From Anaerobacterium chartisolvens (GTDB taxonomy: Bacteria; Bacillota; Clostridia; Acetivibrionales; DSM-27016): 64,000 nucleotides of DNA. The stretch is from NCBI RefSeq assembly GCF_003337415.1, contig NZ_QPJT01000015.1:1-64000 (forward strand), read 5' to 3'. The position numbers and the translations under genes are program-made. Positions 1 through 8,122 of this stretch are shown one piece after another (position 1 is the first letter of the stretch; each line of letters starts with the position of its first letter). Under the pieces are notes generated by a model. That model was given only the letters and a program-made list of their open reading frames with translations. It was not told the origin of the DNA and searched no databases.

Positions 1-203
1 TCTCTTTTTCTCAGATGCTCTATAAGCTCCTTTTTCCTGCTCTTAAGGCTCTCCAGCACCTCCCCGGAAACGACGCCGGCAGGCGCCTTATACCGAAGAG
101 CTCCATCCTCTGCCCATAGCCTTATTTTCATTGCCTCAAGCTCTTTTGCAAACTCATTAACGTTTGCTGAAAAGCCCTTGGCGCTGTTGTTTCCCACAAG
201 CAT
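1..203 (-). CDS. NRPS, N-terminal TubC-type docking domain (partial, runs off left edge)
   Basis: An ATG at 203 follows a strong ribosome site (AAGGAGAGG, 8 bases upstream) and opens a frame without a stop to base 1. The roughly 67 visible residues read as a TubC N-terminal docking domain: a helix containing ELEAMKIRLW, the beta-hairpin-like GALRYKAPAG, then a lysine-rich helix ending KKELIEHLRKR. It resembles the first 55 residues of the NRPS at 1563-5009. In this family the domain receives the short C-terminal tail of the upstream synthase, so this is the start of the next NRPS protein in the line. It begins 34 bp after the acyltransferase stop, in the same operon. The catalytic domains lie outside the window, so substrate cannot be read. 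Confidence 0.82.
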   Translation of the reverse strand, partial: MLVGNNSAKGFSANVNEFAKELEAMKIRLWAEDGALRYKAPAGVVSGEVLESLKSRKKELIEHLRKR

Positions 204-237
204 TATATCCTCTCCTTAAAGACGTGCAGGCGGTTTT

Positions 238-1506
238 TTATCCCGGTATTTTCAAGTCCTCAAAATCCTTAAGCTCTTCCCTGTCGGGAAAAACCTGCTT
301 AAACCTTTCAGCCTGTTCCTCCATAGAAGTCCTTTTGGTATTAAAAACACTTATAAGCATTTTTACCGCTTCCTTTACCTCATCCAGCGAAGGCTGTCTG
401 CCCTCCTTTTCAATCTCCTCCTTCATTGCCTGCACCTTTCTGTAGGGCTCAATAACCCCCTTGGTATACTCGTCATTATCCCAATTGCTGTTTTTGGTGC
501 AAACCGCTATGGCAATGCATTTTGTAATAATATCTATCCCGCGCTTGGGGCCCTCTCCATATCCGTCAGGCTGCAAAATACTGGCTTTTACCGCCTTTCT
601 GTCCTGCTCGCTCTCATATGAGACGGCTTTAATGCCGGGGACATTCTTTTTCATTAAATTTCTTAAAACCGTCTGAGGCCCAACCTCCACAGCAAGCTCA
701 ATGCCCTTTTCCTTTAAATATTCCATTGAGGGCTGCCACTTTACCGGCTTTACTATCTGCATTGACAGGTAATCAATAATTTTCTCCTCACCTTCATAAG
801 GAGCAGCCGTTACATTGCTTATTACAGGCCATTTAAAGCTGCCGTATGAATACCCTCCAAGCTCCTCCCTAAGCTTATCCGCAGCGGGCTGCATCAGCGG
901 GCTGTGAAAAGGCGCGCTTACCTTTAGGGGTATAACCCTTGCCCCCATTGTTTTTAAGTCCTCCGACGCAGCGTTTACGGCATCCGTATGCCCTGATATT
1001 ACTATCTGCTCGGGTGAATTGTAGTTAGACACCACAACTATTTTATCCTCAGAGGATATTTTTTTGCACTGATCCTCTATAGCCTGCCGCGATACGCCGC
1101 TGACCGCCGCCATGCTGCCTACCCCCAGCGGTACTGCGCTTTGCATGAACAATCCCCTTTTTCTTACAAGCCGGACGGCATCGTAGAACGACAGCACTCC
1201 GGCACAGCATAACGCCGAGAATTCCCCAAGGCTATGCCCTGCGGTATATAAAGGCAATACTCCTATTTCCTCCATGTAAACTCTAAAGGCCGCGACACTG
1301 GCCGTTAATATGGCGGGCTGAGTGTTTTCGGTTTTTGTCAGCTCCTCCATGCTTCCTTCAAAGCACATTTTCCGTAAGTCAAACCCAACTGAGTCATTTG
1401 CCTCCTCAAAAACCTCCGCCGCCGCCTTAAACTGGCCGCTCAGTTCCTTTCCCATTCCAACATACTGCGATCCCTGCCCCGGAAATAATAAGGCAATGCT
1501 TTTCAT
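238..1506 (-). CDS. Free-standing malonyl-CoA:ACP acyltransferase (trans-AT) with C-terminal extension
   Basis: 422 aa. Residues 1-300 are a complete FabD-like acyltransferase: PGQGSQ at about 10-14, nucleophile motif GHSLG with Ser92, and catalytic His201 in APFHSPLM. It should load malonyl (or a related unit) onto carrier proteins. Residues about 310-422 are an extra lysine/glutamate-rich helical tail absent from ordinary FabD (about 310 aa); its role is unknown, perhaps recognition of the megasynthase. The gene starts 56 bp after the NRPS stop with an AGGAGGT ribosome site and lies inside the synthase operon. Neither PKS module here keeps a working AT of its own, so this protein is the obvious supplier in trans. 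Housekeeping FabD is less likely because no fab genes are nearby. Confidence 0.9.
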   Translation of the reverse strand: MKSIALLFPGQGSQYVGMGKELSGQFKAAAEVFEEANDSVGFDLRKMCFEGSMEELTKTENTQPAILTASVAAFRVYMEEIGVLPLYTAGHSLGEFSALCCAGVLSFYDAVRLVRKRGLFMQSAVPLGVGSMAAVSGVSRQAIEDQCKKISSEDKIVVVSNYNSPEQIVISGHTDAVNAASEDLKTMGARVIPLKVSAPFHSPLMQPAADKLREELGGYSYGSFKWPVISNVTAAPYEGEEKIIDYLSMQIVKPVKWQPSMEYLKEKGIELAVEVGPQTVLRNLMKKNVPGIKAVSYESEQDRKAVKASILQPDGYGEGPKRGIDIITKCIAIAVCTKNSNWDNDEYTKGVIEPYRKVQAMKEEIEKEGRQPSLDEVKEAVKMLISVFNTKRTSMEEQAERFKQVFPDREELKDFEDLKIPG

Positions 1507-1562
1507 AAAAATTCTACCTCCTAATAAATATATTGATATTATAAAGCCAGGAGCTTATTTTG

Positions 1563-4500
1563 CTATCCCCTTCCGCTCATTTGCTTCCTTCTCTGCTTTG
1601 CTTCCTTTTGCTTTCTAAGCCTGTCTTCATTCTGCCCAAATGACACTTGCGCCTGCCCGTCGGTAACATATTTTGCCAGTGAGCTTATTGTGGAATGAGT
1701 AAACATGTCCAATAACGAAAAGTCCCTGTCAAACTGTTTTTTTATACGGCTGTGAACCCTGGCAAGCAGAAGAGAATGCCCGCCTATCTCAAAGAAGTTG
1801 TCATTGACACCTATATTATCAAGTCCAAGCTCCTCCCTCCATATTTCTGCCAGAGCCTTTTCTGTTTCACTGCACGGGGCGGCATAAGCCTCCTTTTTTT
1901 CCAGCACAGGCGGCGGAAGCGCCTTTCTGTCTGCTTTACCATTGGGTGATACAGGCATACTGTCTAAAAATACATATATTTTCGGCACCATATACTCAGG
2001 CAGCGTCTTTTCCAAAAAGGCCTGAAGCTCGTTGGTCTGTGCCTTGGCTTCATTTTCGGGAACCACATAGCACACCAGATTTATATTTCCCGGCCGTCTT
2101 TCCCACGCGGTTACAATACACTCCTTGACCGCCGGATGCCGGAGCATTGCCCCCTCTATTTCTCCCAGTTCTATCCTGAAGCCCCTCACCTTTACCTGAA
2201 AATCCATTCTTCCCAAGTATTCTATATTGCCGTCCTCTCTCCATCTGGCAAGATCCCCGGTACGGTATATTTTCTGCCCTTCAAAAAAAGGATTGTCAAC
2301 AAACTTTTGTGAGGTAAGCTCAGGACGGTTCAAATACCCTCTTGCCAGTCCCGCTCCCGATATGCACAGCTCGCCCGGTACCCCTATGGGCTGAAGGAGC
2401 AGGTTTTTGTCCAAAATAAGCAACCGTATGTTATCTATAGGCTTCCCTATGGGTATCGTGTCCAAATCCTCATGTGTGGAGCAGTTAAAATAGGAAACAT
2501 CAATAGTGGCCTCGGTAGGGCCGTATAAATTGGCGAGGCGCGTCCCGTTTTTGCCCATAGTTTCCTTAAACAGCCTCACATGGGAAGCTGTCAGCGCTTC
2601 TCCGCTTGCAAACACCTGCTTTAGAGATGAAATTCTGTGTGCCTCGCCGGAGTCCTTAATGTAATCCATAAAGACCTGAAGCATTGAAGGTACAAAGTGC
2701 ATTACAGTAATATTATTCCTTTCAATTGCCTCGGTGATTTTCTGCGGGTCCTTCTCTCCTCCCGGCTCAAGGAAGCATACCTTTGCGCCGTAAGCCGACC
2801 ACCAGAACATTTCCCATACCGATACGTCAAAGGTAAAGGGAGTCTTTTGGAGTATTGTATCACTGCCGTCTATGGGATACATCTTTTGCATCCAGTCAAG
2901 CCTGTTAATGAGGGAATGGTGCTCTATAACCGCTCCCTTGGGTTTCCCCGTAGAGCCGGACGTATAAATTACATATGCCGGGCTGCGTGGGTCAATATGG
3001 TGCTTCTCAAGGCATGGGAAATCACGGTACAAATGCTGCTCCTCTACAAATATTCTTTGTATTTTTTGCGGCACGCTTATGTCCGAAAACCCTTTATGGG
3101 ACAGCAGCAGAGCGGCCCCGCTGTCCTCCAGCATATATACAATCCTGTCGTTGGGGTAGTGCGGGTCTATGGGAAGATAAGCGCCTCCTGCCTTTTCAAC
3201 CGCCATTATACCTGCAATCATTTCGATTGAACGCTCCAGCATAACAGCAACAATGCTCTCGGCTCCCACTCCCTTTGAGTGCAGAAGTGCGGCAATGCGC
3301 CCCGCCCTTTGGTTCAATTCCCCATAGGTTGCTTTTTCATCCCCAAAAATGACAGCAACACTATCCGGGGTCTCCCCGGCCCGCGCCTCAAACAGGCTGG
3401 CGACGGTACTATGCATGGGATAAAAGGCTTGAGTGTCATTAAACTCATACAGCAGCTTTTCCCTTTCCATTGGGGTAATAATATCCACCCTTGAGACAGG
3501 CTGCAGGGGATTTGATGCCACAGCCTCCAGCAGCACCTGCAAATGATCTGCCATACGCTTTATAGTTGACGGATTAAAAAGAGCCTCATTATAGTCAAAC
3601 CCACCCCTTAGCCTGTTGTCCCCTTCAGTAAGCTGCAATCTGAGATCGAAGGGGGCCATATGGCTTTCAACACTTATCTGCCGCATTTTTAATCCCGGAA
3701 GCTCAAGCTGTGCCTCGGGGGTGTTGTGCAAAATAAACATAACCTGAAAAAGAGGAGTTCTGCTGACATCGCGTTCAGGCTTAAGCTCCTCCAGCATTCT
3801 GTCAAACGGCAGCTCCTGGTGAGTATAGGCATCTAGCATCATCCTCTTTACACGCTTTAATATATCTGAAAAGCATGGGTCCCCTCCAAAATCCGTGCGA
3901 AGGACCAGAGTGTTCATCAAAAAGCCAATAAGCCTTTCCTTCTCTTTTCTTCCGCGGTTTGCAACTACCGTACCTGTAAATATGTCGTCCTGGCCGGAAT
4001 AGCGGTGCAAAAGTGTCTGAAATGCCGAAAGGATCAGCATAAACATCGTGACACCCTCTTTATTGCAAATTCCCTTAAGCTTTTGGGTTAATACGGGTGA
4101 AAGCTCTACGGCTTGAAATCCTCCCTCATAGGTCTGGCTCTTGGGTCTTGCATGATCTGTCGGAAGCTGGAGCGTTAAAGGCTTATCAAGCTGCTTCTTC
4201 CAATACTCCAAAGAGCGTCTCATTTCTTCCCCGGCAAGCCTGTCCTTCTCCCACAGCACATAATCCACATACTGTATTTCAGGAGGCTCAAGCGTGGTAC
4301 TCTTGCCCTCCAGCACCGATTTATAGGCACTGAAAAATTCCCCTACAAATATTATATTGGACCATGCGTCGGAAATAATATGGTGAATTGTCAATGAAAG
4401 CACAAACTCATTCTCATCCAGTGTAAACAGGCAAAACCTGAACAAAGGCCCCTTTTCCAGATCAAAAATATGCCTTGCCTCTTCCCGCAGCCTTATTTTA

Positions 4501-5009
4501 AGCTCTTCCTCAATATTCTCCGCACCCATGCCCTTTAAGCTCAGCTCATGCAGAGCTGTTTCCATTTCACTGTTAATCACCTGCACGGGCCTTCCGCCTA
4601 CATTTGAAAAGGTTGTCCTCAAGGACTCGTATCTCTTTGTCAGAGCCGCCAAAGACAGCCTTATGGCTTCAGTGTCCACCACACCGGACATCCTTACGGC
4701 ATTTGAGATGTTAAATACGGGATTCCCCTTAGTCATCTGATCAAAAAACCACATGGACTGCTGTGAGCAGGAGAGAGGAAAATTATTTTCTCCGTCTCGC
4801 GGAACAGGCACAATAGCATTACCAGCCGCAATCTTTTCAAGCTCAATCTGGCGAAGAAATTCCATTATTTCTTCCTTTTTGGAGGAAATTTCTCCCAAAA
4901 GCTCCTTGGTTATCGCTCCCTTGGGTGCCTCATATGAAAGGCTGTCTCCTTCAAGCCTCAGCTTTATGCTCATATCACGAAGACGGGATAAAAATTCCAT
5001 TGTAGACAT
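1563..5009 (-). CDS. NRPS module TubC docking-C-A(Ser)-PCP
   Basis: 1148 aa, one elongation module. Residues 4-55 are a TubC docking domain; 77-520 a condensation domain with HHxxxD at 209-214 (DAW instead of the usual DGW); about 540-1040 an adenylation domain with YTSGSTGKPKG; and a peptidyl carrier with GGHSL, pantetheine site Ser1079. Reading the ten specificity positions by eye gives D-V-W-H-F-S-L-I-D-K, which matches the serine codes of known NRPSs closely (EntF-like), so L-Ser is predicted. There is no epimerase or thioesterase. The tail is strongly basic. The docking domain should accept the chain from the KS-ACP protein encoded just upstream, whose C-terminus is acidic. Start ATG has GGGGGAG upstream. 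Confidence 0.93.
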   Translation of the reverse strand: MSTMEFLSRLRDMSIKLRLEGDSLSYEAPKGAITKELLGEISSKKEEIMEFLRQIELEKIAAGNAIVPVPRDGENNFPLSCSQQSMWFFDQMTKGNPVFNISNAVRMSGVVDTEAIRLSLAALTKRYESLRTTFSNVGGRPVQVINSEMETALHELSLKGMGAENIEEELKIRLREEARHIFDLEKGPLFRFCLFTLDENEFVLSLTIHHIISDAWSNIIFVGEFFSAYKSVLEGKSTTLEPPEIQYVDYVLWEKDRLAGEEMRRSLEYWKKQLDKPLTLQLPTDHARPKSQTYEGGFQAVELSPVLTQKLKGICNKEGVTMFMLILSAFQTLLHRYSGQDDIFTGTVVANRGRKEKERLIGFLMNTLVLRTDFGGDPCFSDILKRVKRMMLDAYTHQELPFDRMLEELKPERDVSRTPLFQVMFILHNTPEAQLELPGLKMRQISVESHMAPFDLRLQLTEGDNRLRGGFDYNEALFNPSTIKRMADHLQVLLEAVASNPLQPVSRVDIITPMEREKLLYEFNDTQAFYPMHSTVASLFEARAGETPDSVAVIFGDEKATYGELNQRAGRIAALLHSKGVGAESIVAVMLERSIEMIAGIMAVEKAGGAYLPIDPHYPNDRIVYMLEDSGAALLLSHKGFSDISVPQKIQRIFVEEQHLYRDFPCLEKHHIDPRSPAYVIYTSGSTGKPKGAVIEHHSLINRLDWMQKMYPIDGSDTILQKTPFTFDVSVWEMFWWSAYGAKVCFLEPGGEKDPQKITEAIERNNITVMHFVPSMLQVFMDYIKDSGEAHRISSLKQVFASGEALTASHVRLFKETMGKNGTRLANLYGPTEATIDVSYFNCSTHEDLDTIPIGKPIDNIRLLILDKNLLLQPIGVPGELCISGAGLARGYLNRPELTSQKFVDNPFFEGQKIYRTGDLARWREDGNIEYLGRMDFQVKVRGFRIELGEIEGAMLRHPAVKECIVTAWERRPGNINLVCYVVPENEAKAQTNELQAFLEKTLPEYMVPKIYVFLDSMPVSPNGKADRKALPPPVLEKKEAYAAPCSETEKALAEIWREELGLDNIGVNDNFFEIGGHSLLLARVHSRIKKQFDRDFSLLDMFTHSTISSLAKYVTDGQAQVSFGQNEDRLRKQKEAKQRRKQMSGRG

Positions 5010-5053
5010 ATGCTCATCTCCCCCCTTTATACCTTTTTTAAAGCCGTAATATC

Positions 5054-8000
5054 TTATATTGTTCCGCGCTCAATATCGTCCTCACCCGCCGCCGATTCCC
5101 CGGCGGCCTCATCCGCCCATCTGTATGCCTCAATAAGCTGGGCAACTCCCGCTACCGTGGTGGTCTCGAAAAGCTTCCTTAATGGTATCTGTACGTTAAA
5201 GTCCTTGCTAAGCTCTGTGGCAATGGCGGCAGCCAGCAGAGAATGGCCTCCCAGCTCAAAGAAGTCATCATGCCTTCCTACTTTGTCAAATCCCAGAACC
5301 TGCTGCCAGTGATCGGCAATAGTTTTTTCAATGCCATCTGCAACCGGCACGTAAGGAGTTTCCAGCTCCGGCCTCGGCCTCTTTTTCAGCTTAGAGCCAA
5401 GTCCCTCCAGCGCGTTTGAGTCTTTGCCGCACGCCTTCAGCCCCACCTGTGAAACGTCTATTTCAGGGCATATATTTTTAAAATCCTCGCACAATTCGGT
5501 AAGCTTCTCTTTGAATTTAAGAATGCCTTCAAGCCTGTCCCTCTGCTCCTCTCCGTTTAACGGGTCAACATCCTTGTCAAGCCGGAAGGTAAGAGTGATT
5601 GTACCCTCACTGTATTTTGACCCGGCCCCTATACTATTTATATCCTCACTTGAAGCTATAAAGGCGTCGGGCTTATCCGCGGCCTCTCCCCTATTTCCCT
5701 CCTCTATCCAGTAACGCTGTCTTTCAAATGGATATGTTGGAAGAGGTATGCGCGAACGCGTCTCACCTGCGTAAAGCTTATTCCAGTTTACCGCCCCTCC
5801 CTCAAGCCACAGCCGGCCTATTGCCCTCAAGAGGCAAAAGCCTTCTCCTCTGTCATCATCACAGCCGGGCATAGCGTTTATAACACATTGGCCTTCATCC
5901 TGCATCAGAAGCTTTTCCGCCTCACCGCAAAGCCTGCACCCCGGTCCCATTTCCACAAGCATCCTGTGAGAACTGTTTAATGCCTCTCCAAATCCCTTCA
6001 TAAATTCCGAGCCCTCGGACTGCCTTATCCAGTAGCCCGAGCTAAGTGCATCCGAATCCGTTATCCACGTGCCTGTGATATTAGATACAAACGGAATTTC
6101 CGGGGCATTGAGCTTAAGGCTTCCCAGCCTGTCATGTACCACCGCCGGCTTGCAGCATGACAGCGCAATGGCATCCTCTAAGGACATTACGCCTGCCAGG
6201 CAGGCCGCAACATACTCTCCCACGCCTTCGCCCACAAGATAGTCCGGCTTAACCTCCCATTCCATCCACAGCCTTGACAGGGCATATTCCGTAACAAACA
6301 CCGCAGTACGCCTGGTCTCGCCATCCCATCCGCTGCCGTAAGCCTGCCTCGCACTAGTGTAGAGCAGCTTACGCATATCAATTCCCGACAATGTCATAAA
6401 AATATCACAGCATTCATCCGCCGCCTGCCGAAACACAGCTTCGGTCTTATACAGCTCGGAGCCCATATTTGCATAGGCTGATGCCTCACCGGGGAACATA
6501 AATACCACCTCAAGCTCCCCCGGCTTCTTAAAGCGCGAATACACAGCCTCCTGCCCCTGACTTCTAAGCTGCGAGGCCAATTCATTTACATCCCTGCATA
6601 AAACCATCCTGCGGTGATTAAACTTCCTGCGCCCCACATGAAGAGTGAAAGCGATATCCGCAAGGTCTGAGCCGGAGTTTTTATCACAATAGCTTATAAG
6701 GTTGTTACTCATTTTTTCGAGGGCTGCCGCTGTTTTAGCCGAAAAGGAAACCAACTGCCATTCCCGCAAGGATTTCTGCGAAGGCCTGGATGCGGGAGCC
6801 TCCTCAAGAATTGCGTGGACATTAGTCCCCCCTATGCCAAACGAGCTGACTCCCGCCCTTAACGGGACACCGTCCGTTTCCCATTTCTTCAGCATATTAT
6901 TTATATAAAACGGGCTGTTTGCAAAATCTATCTTCTTGTTGGGCTCTTCAAAATTTAGGCTTGGAGGAAGCATTCCATGCTTCATTGACAGAACAGTCTT
7001 TACAAGGCTTGCCATACCTCCCGCCGTAACCAGATGGCCTATATTGGTTTTTACGGAGCCTATCCCGCAAAACTGCCTTTTATCGGTATATGAACGAAAA
7101 ACCTTAGTAAGCGCGGCAATTTCAATAGGGTCCCCCAAATCCGTGCCTGTGCCGTGAGCATCAATGTAGCTTATAGTCTCGGGATCAATTCCCGAAATTG
7201 CAATGGCCTCTGCAATACATTCCGCCTGCCCGTCAACATTGGGAGCGGTAAAGCTGTTTTTGGAGGAACCGTCATTGTTTACCCCCGTCCCCCTTATAAC
7301 GGCATGTATATAGTCTCCGTCTGCTATGGCGTCCTCAAGCCTTTTAAGCACCACCACAGCAAGCCCGCTTCCGCTTACCGTACCATTAGCCTTAGAGTCG
7401 AATGCGCGGCAATGGCCGTCTGCCGACCCTATTCCCCCCTCCTGATAGAAGAAGGCCTCGTTTCTGGAGATCTGAAAGCTGACTCCTCCGGCAAGGGCTA
7501 AATCACAGGCATAGTTTAAAAGGCTCTGGCACGCAAAATGAAGCGCTACCATAGAGGAGGAGCATAGTGTATTTACATTTACGCTGGGCCCCATAAGATT
7601 CATTTTATAAGATACTCTTGTAGCCAGAAAGTCCTGTGAGTTGTCAATCATTATTTTAAAGGTTCCCACATTTTCAACCAGACCGGGGTTGGAATAAAGG
7701 TTCCTTATCATATACCCGCTCAAGTTTGCCCCTGCGTATACGGCAATTCGCCCGTCATACAGCTCTGAGCTGTAGCCGGCGCTTTCCATAACCTCCCACG
7801 CGCTTTCGAGAAACAGCCTGTGCTGCGGGTCCATTATTTCCGCCTCTCTTGCTGAAAAGTCGAAAAATGAGGCGTCAAACTGATCCATTCCATCCAGTAT
7901 TGCGTCGGCTGCCACAAACCTTGGATTGTCCAGCAGGTGCTTGTCTATTCCCATCTTCTCAAGCTCATCGCGGGTGAAAAACCTCACCGATTCGACACCG

Positions 8001-8110
8001 TTGCAAAGATTCTGCCAGAACTCATCCATATCCGCCGCTCCCGGAAATCTTCCGTTCATTCCTATTATGGCGACAGATCCGAGAGAGCTGCTTTCATAAT
8101 TATTATCCAT
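5054..8110 (-). CDS. Type I PKS, KS-AT(inactive)-ACP
   Basis: About 1018 aa from the ATG at 8110 (AAGGAG 8 bases upstream; a GTG at 8119 overlaps that site and is less likely). Numbering from the GTG: ketosynthase 14-440 with TLCSSS Cys186, His322 (AHGTGT) and His362 (NIGH), so KS looks active. Residues 537-745 are a recognisable cis acyltransferase that is dead: the GHSLGEY motif reads GEGVGEY (His to Glu631, Ser to Gly632), and roughly 100 residues holding the second catalytic His are missing between DAIALSC and the IPFVSN region. The post-AT linker ending IPLPTYPFERQRYW survives. ACP at about 930-1000, Ser960. No KR, DH or ER, so a beta-keto group should persist. The acidic tail EDDIERGTI suits a docking motif for the next protein's TubC domain. 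Confidence 0.92.
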   Translation of the reverse strand: MDNNYESSSLGSVAIIGMNGRFPGAADMDEFWQNLCNGVESVRFFTRDELEKMGIDKHLLDNPRFVAADAILDGMDQFDASFFDFSAREAEIMDPQHRLFLESAWEVMESAGYSSELYDGRIAVYAGANLSGYMIRNLYSNPGLVENVGTFKIMIDNSQDFLATRVSYKMNLMGPSVNVNTLCSSSMVALHFACQSLLNYACDLALAGGVSFQISRNEAFFYQEGGIGSADGHCRAFDSKANGTVSGSGLAVVVLKRLEDAIADGDYIHAVIRGTGVNNDGSSKNSFTAPNVDGQAECIAEAIAISGIDPETISYIDAHGTGTDLGDPIEIAALTKVFRSYTDKRQFCGIGSVKTNIGHLVTAGGMASLVKTVLSMKHGMLPPSLNFEEPNKKIDFANSPFYINNMLKKWETDGVPLRAGVSSFGIGGTNVHAILEEAPASRPSQKSLREWQLVSFSAKTAAALEKMSNNLISYCDKNSGSDLADIAFTLHVGRRKFNHRRMVLCRDVNELASQLRSQGQEAVYSRFKKPGELEVVFMFPGEASAYANMGSELYKTEAVFRQAADECCDIFMTLSGIDMRKLLYTSARQAYGSGWDGETRRTAVFVTEYALSRLWMEWEVKPDYLVGEGVGEYVAACLAGVMSLEDAIALSCCKPAVVHDRLGSLKLNAPEIPFVSNITGTWITDSDALSSGYWIRQSEGSEFMKGFGEALNSSHRMLVEMGPGCRLCGEAEKLLMQDEGQCVINAMPGCDDDRGEGFCLLRAIGRLWLEGGAVNWNKLYAGETRSRIPLPTYPFERQRYWIEEGNRGEAADKPDAFIASSEDINSIGAGSKYSEGTITLTFRLDKDVDPLNGEEQRDRLEGILKFKEKLTELCEDFKNICPEIDVSQVGLKACGKDSNALEGLGSKLKKRPRPELETPYVPVADGIEKTIADHWQQVLGFDKVGRHDDFFELGGHSLLAAAIATELSKDFNVQIPLRKLFETTTVAGVAQLIEAYRWADEAAGESAAGEDDIERGTI

Positions 8111-8122
8111 TTTAACCACTCC

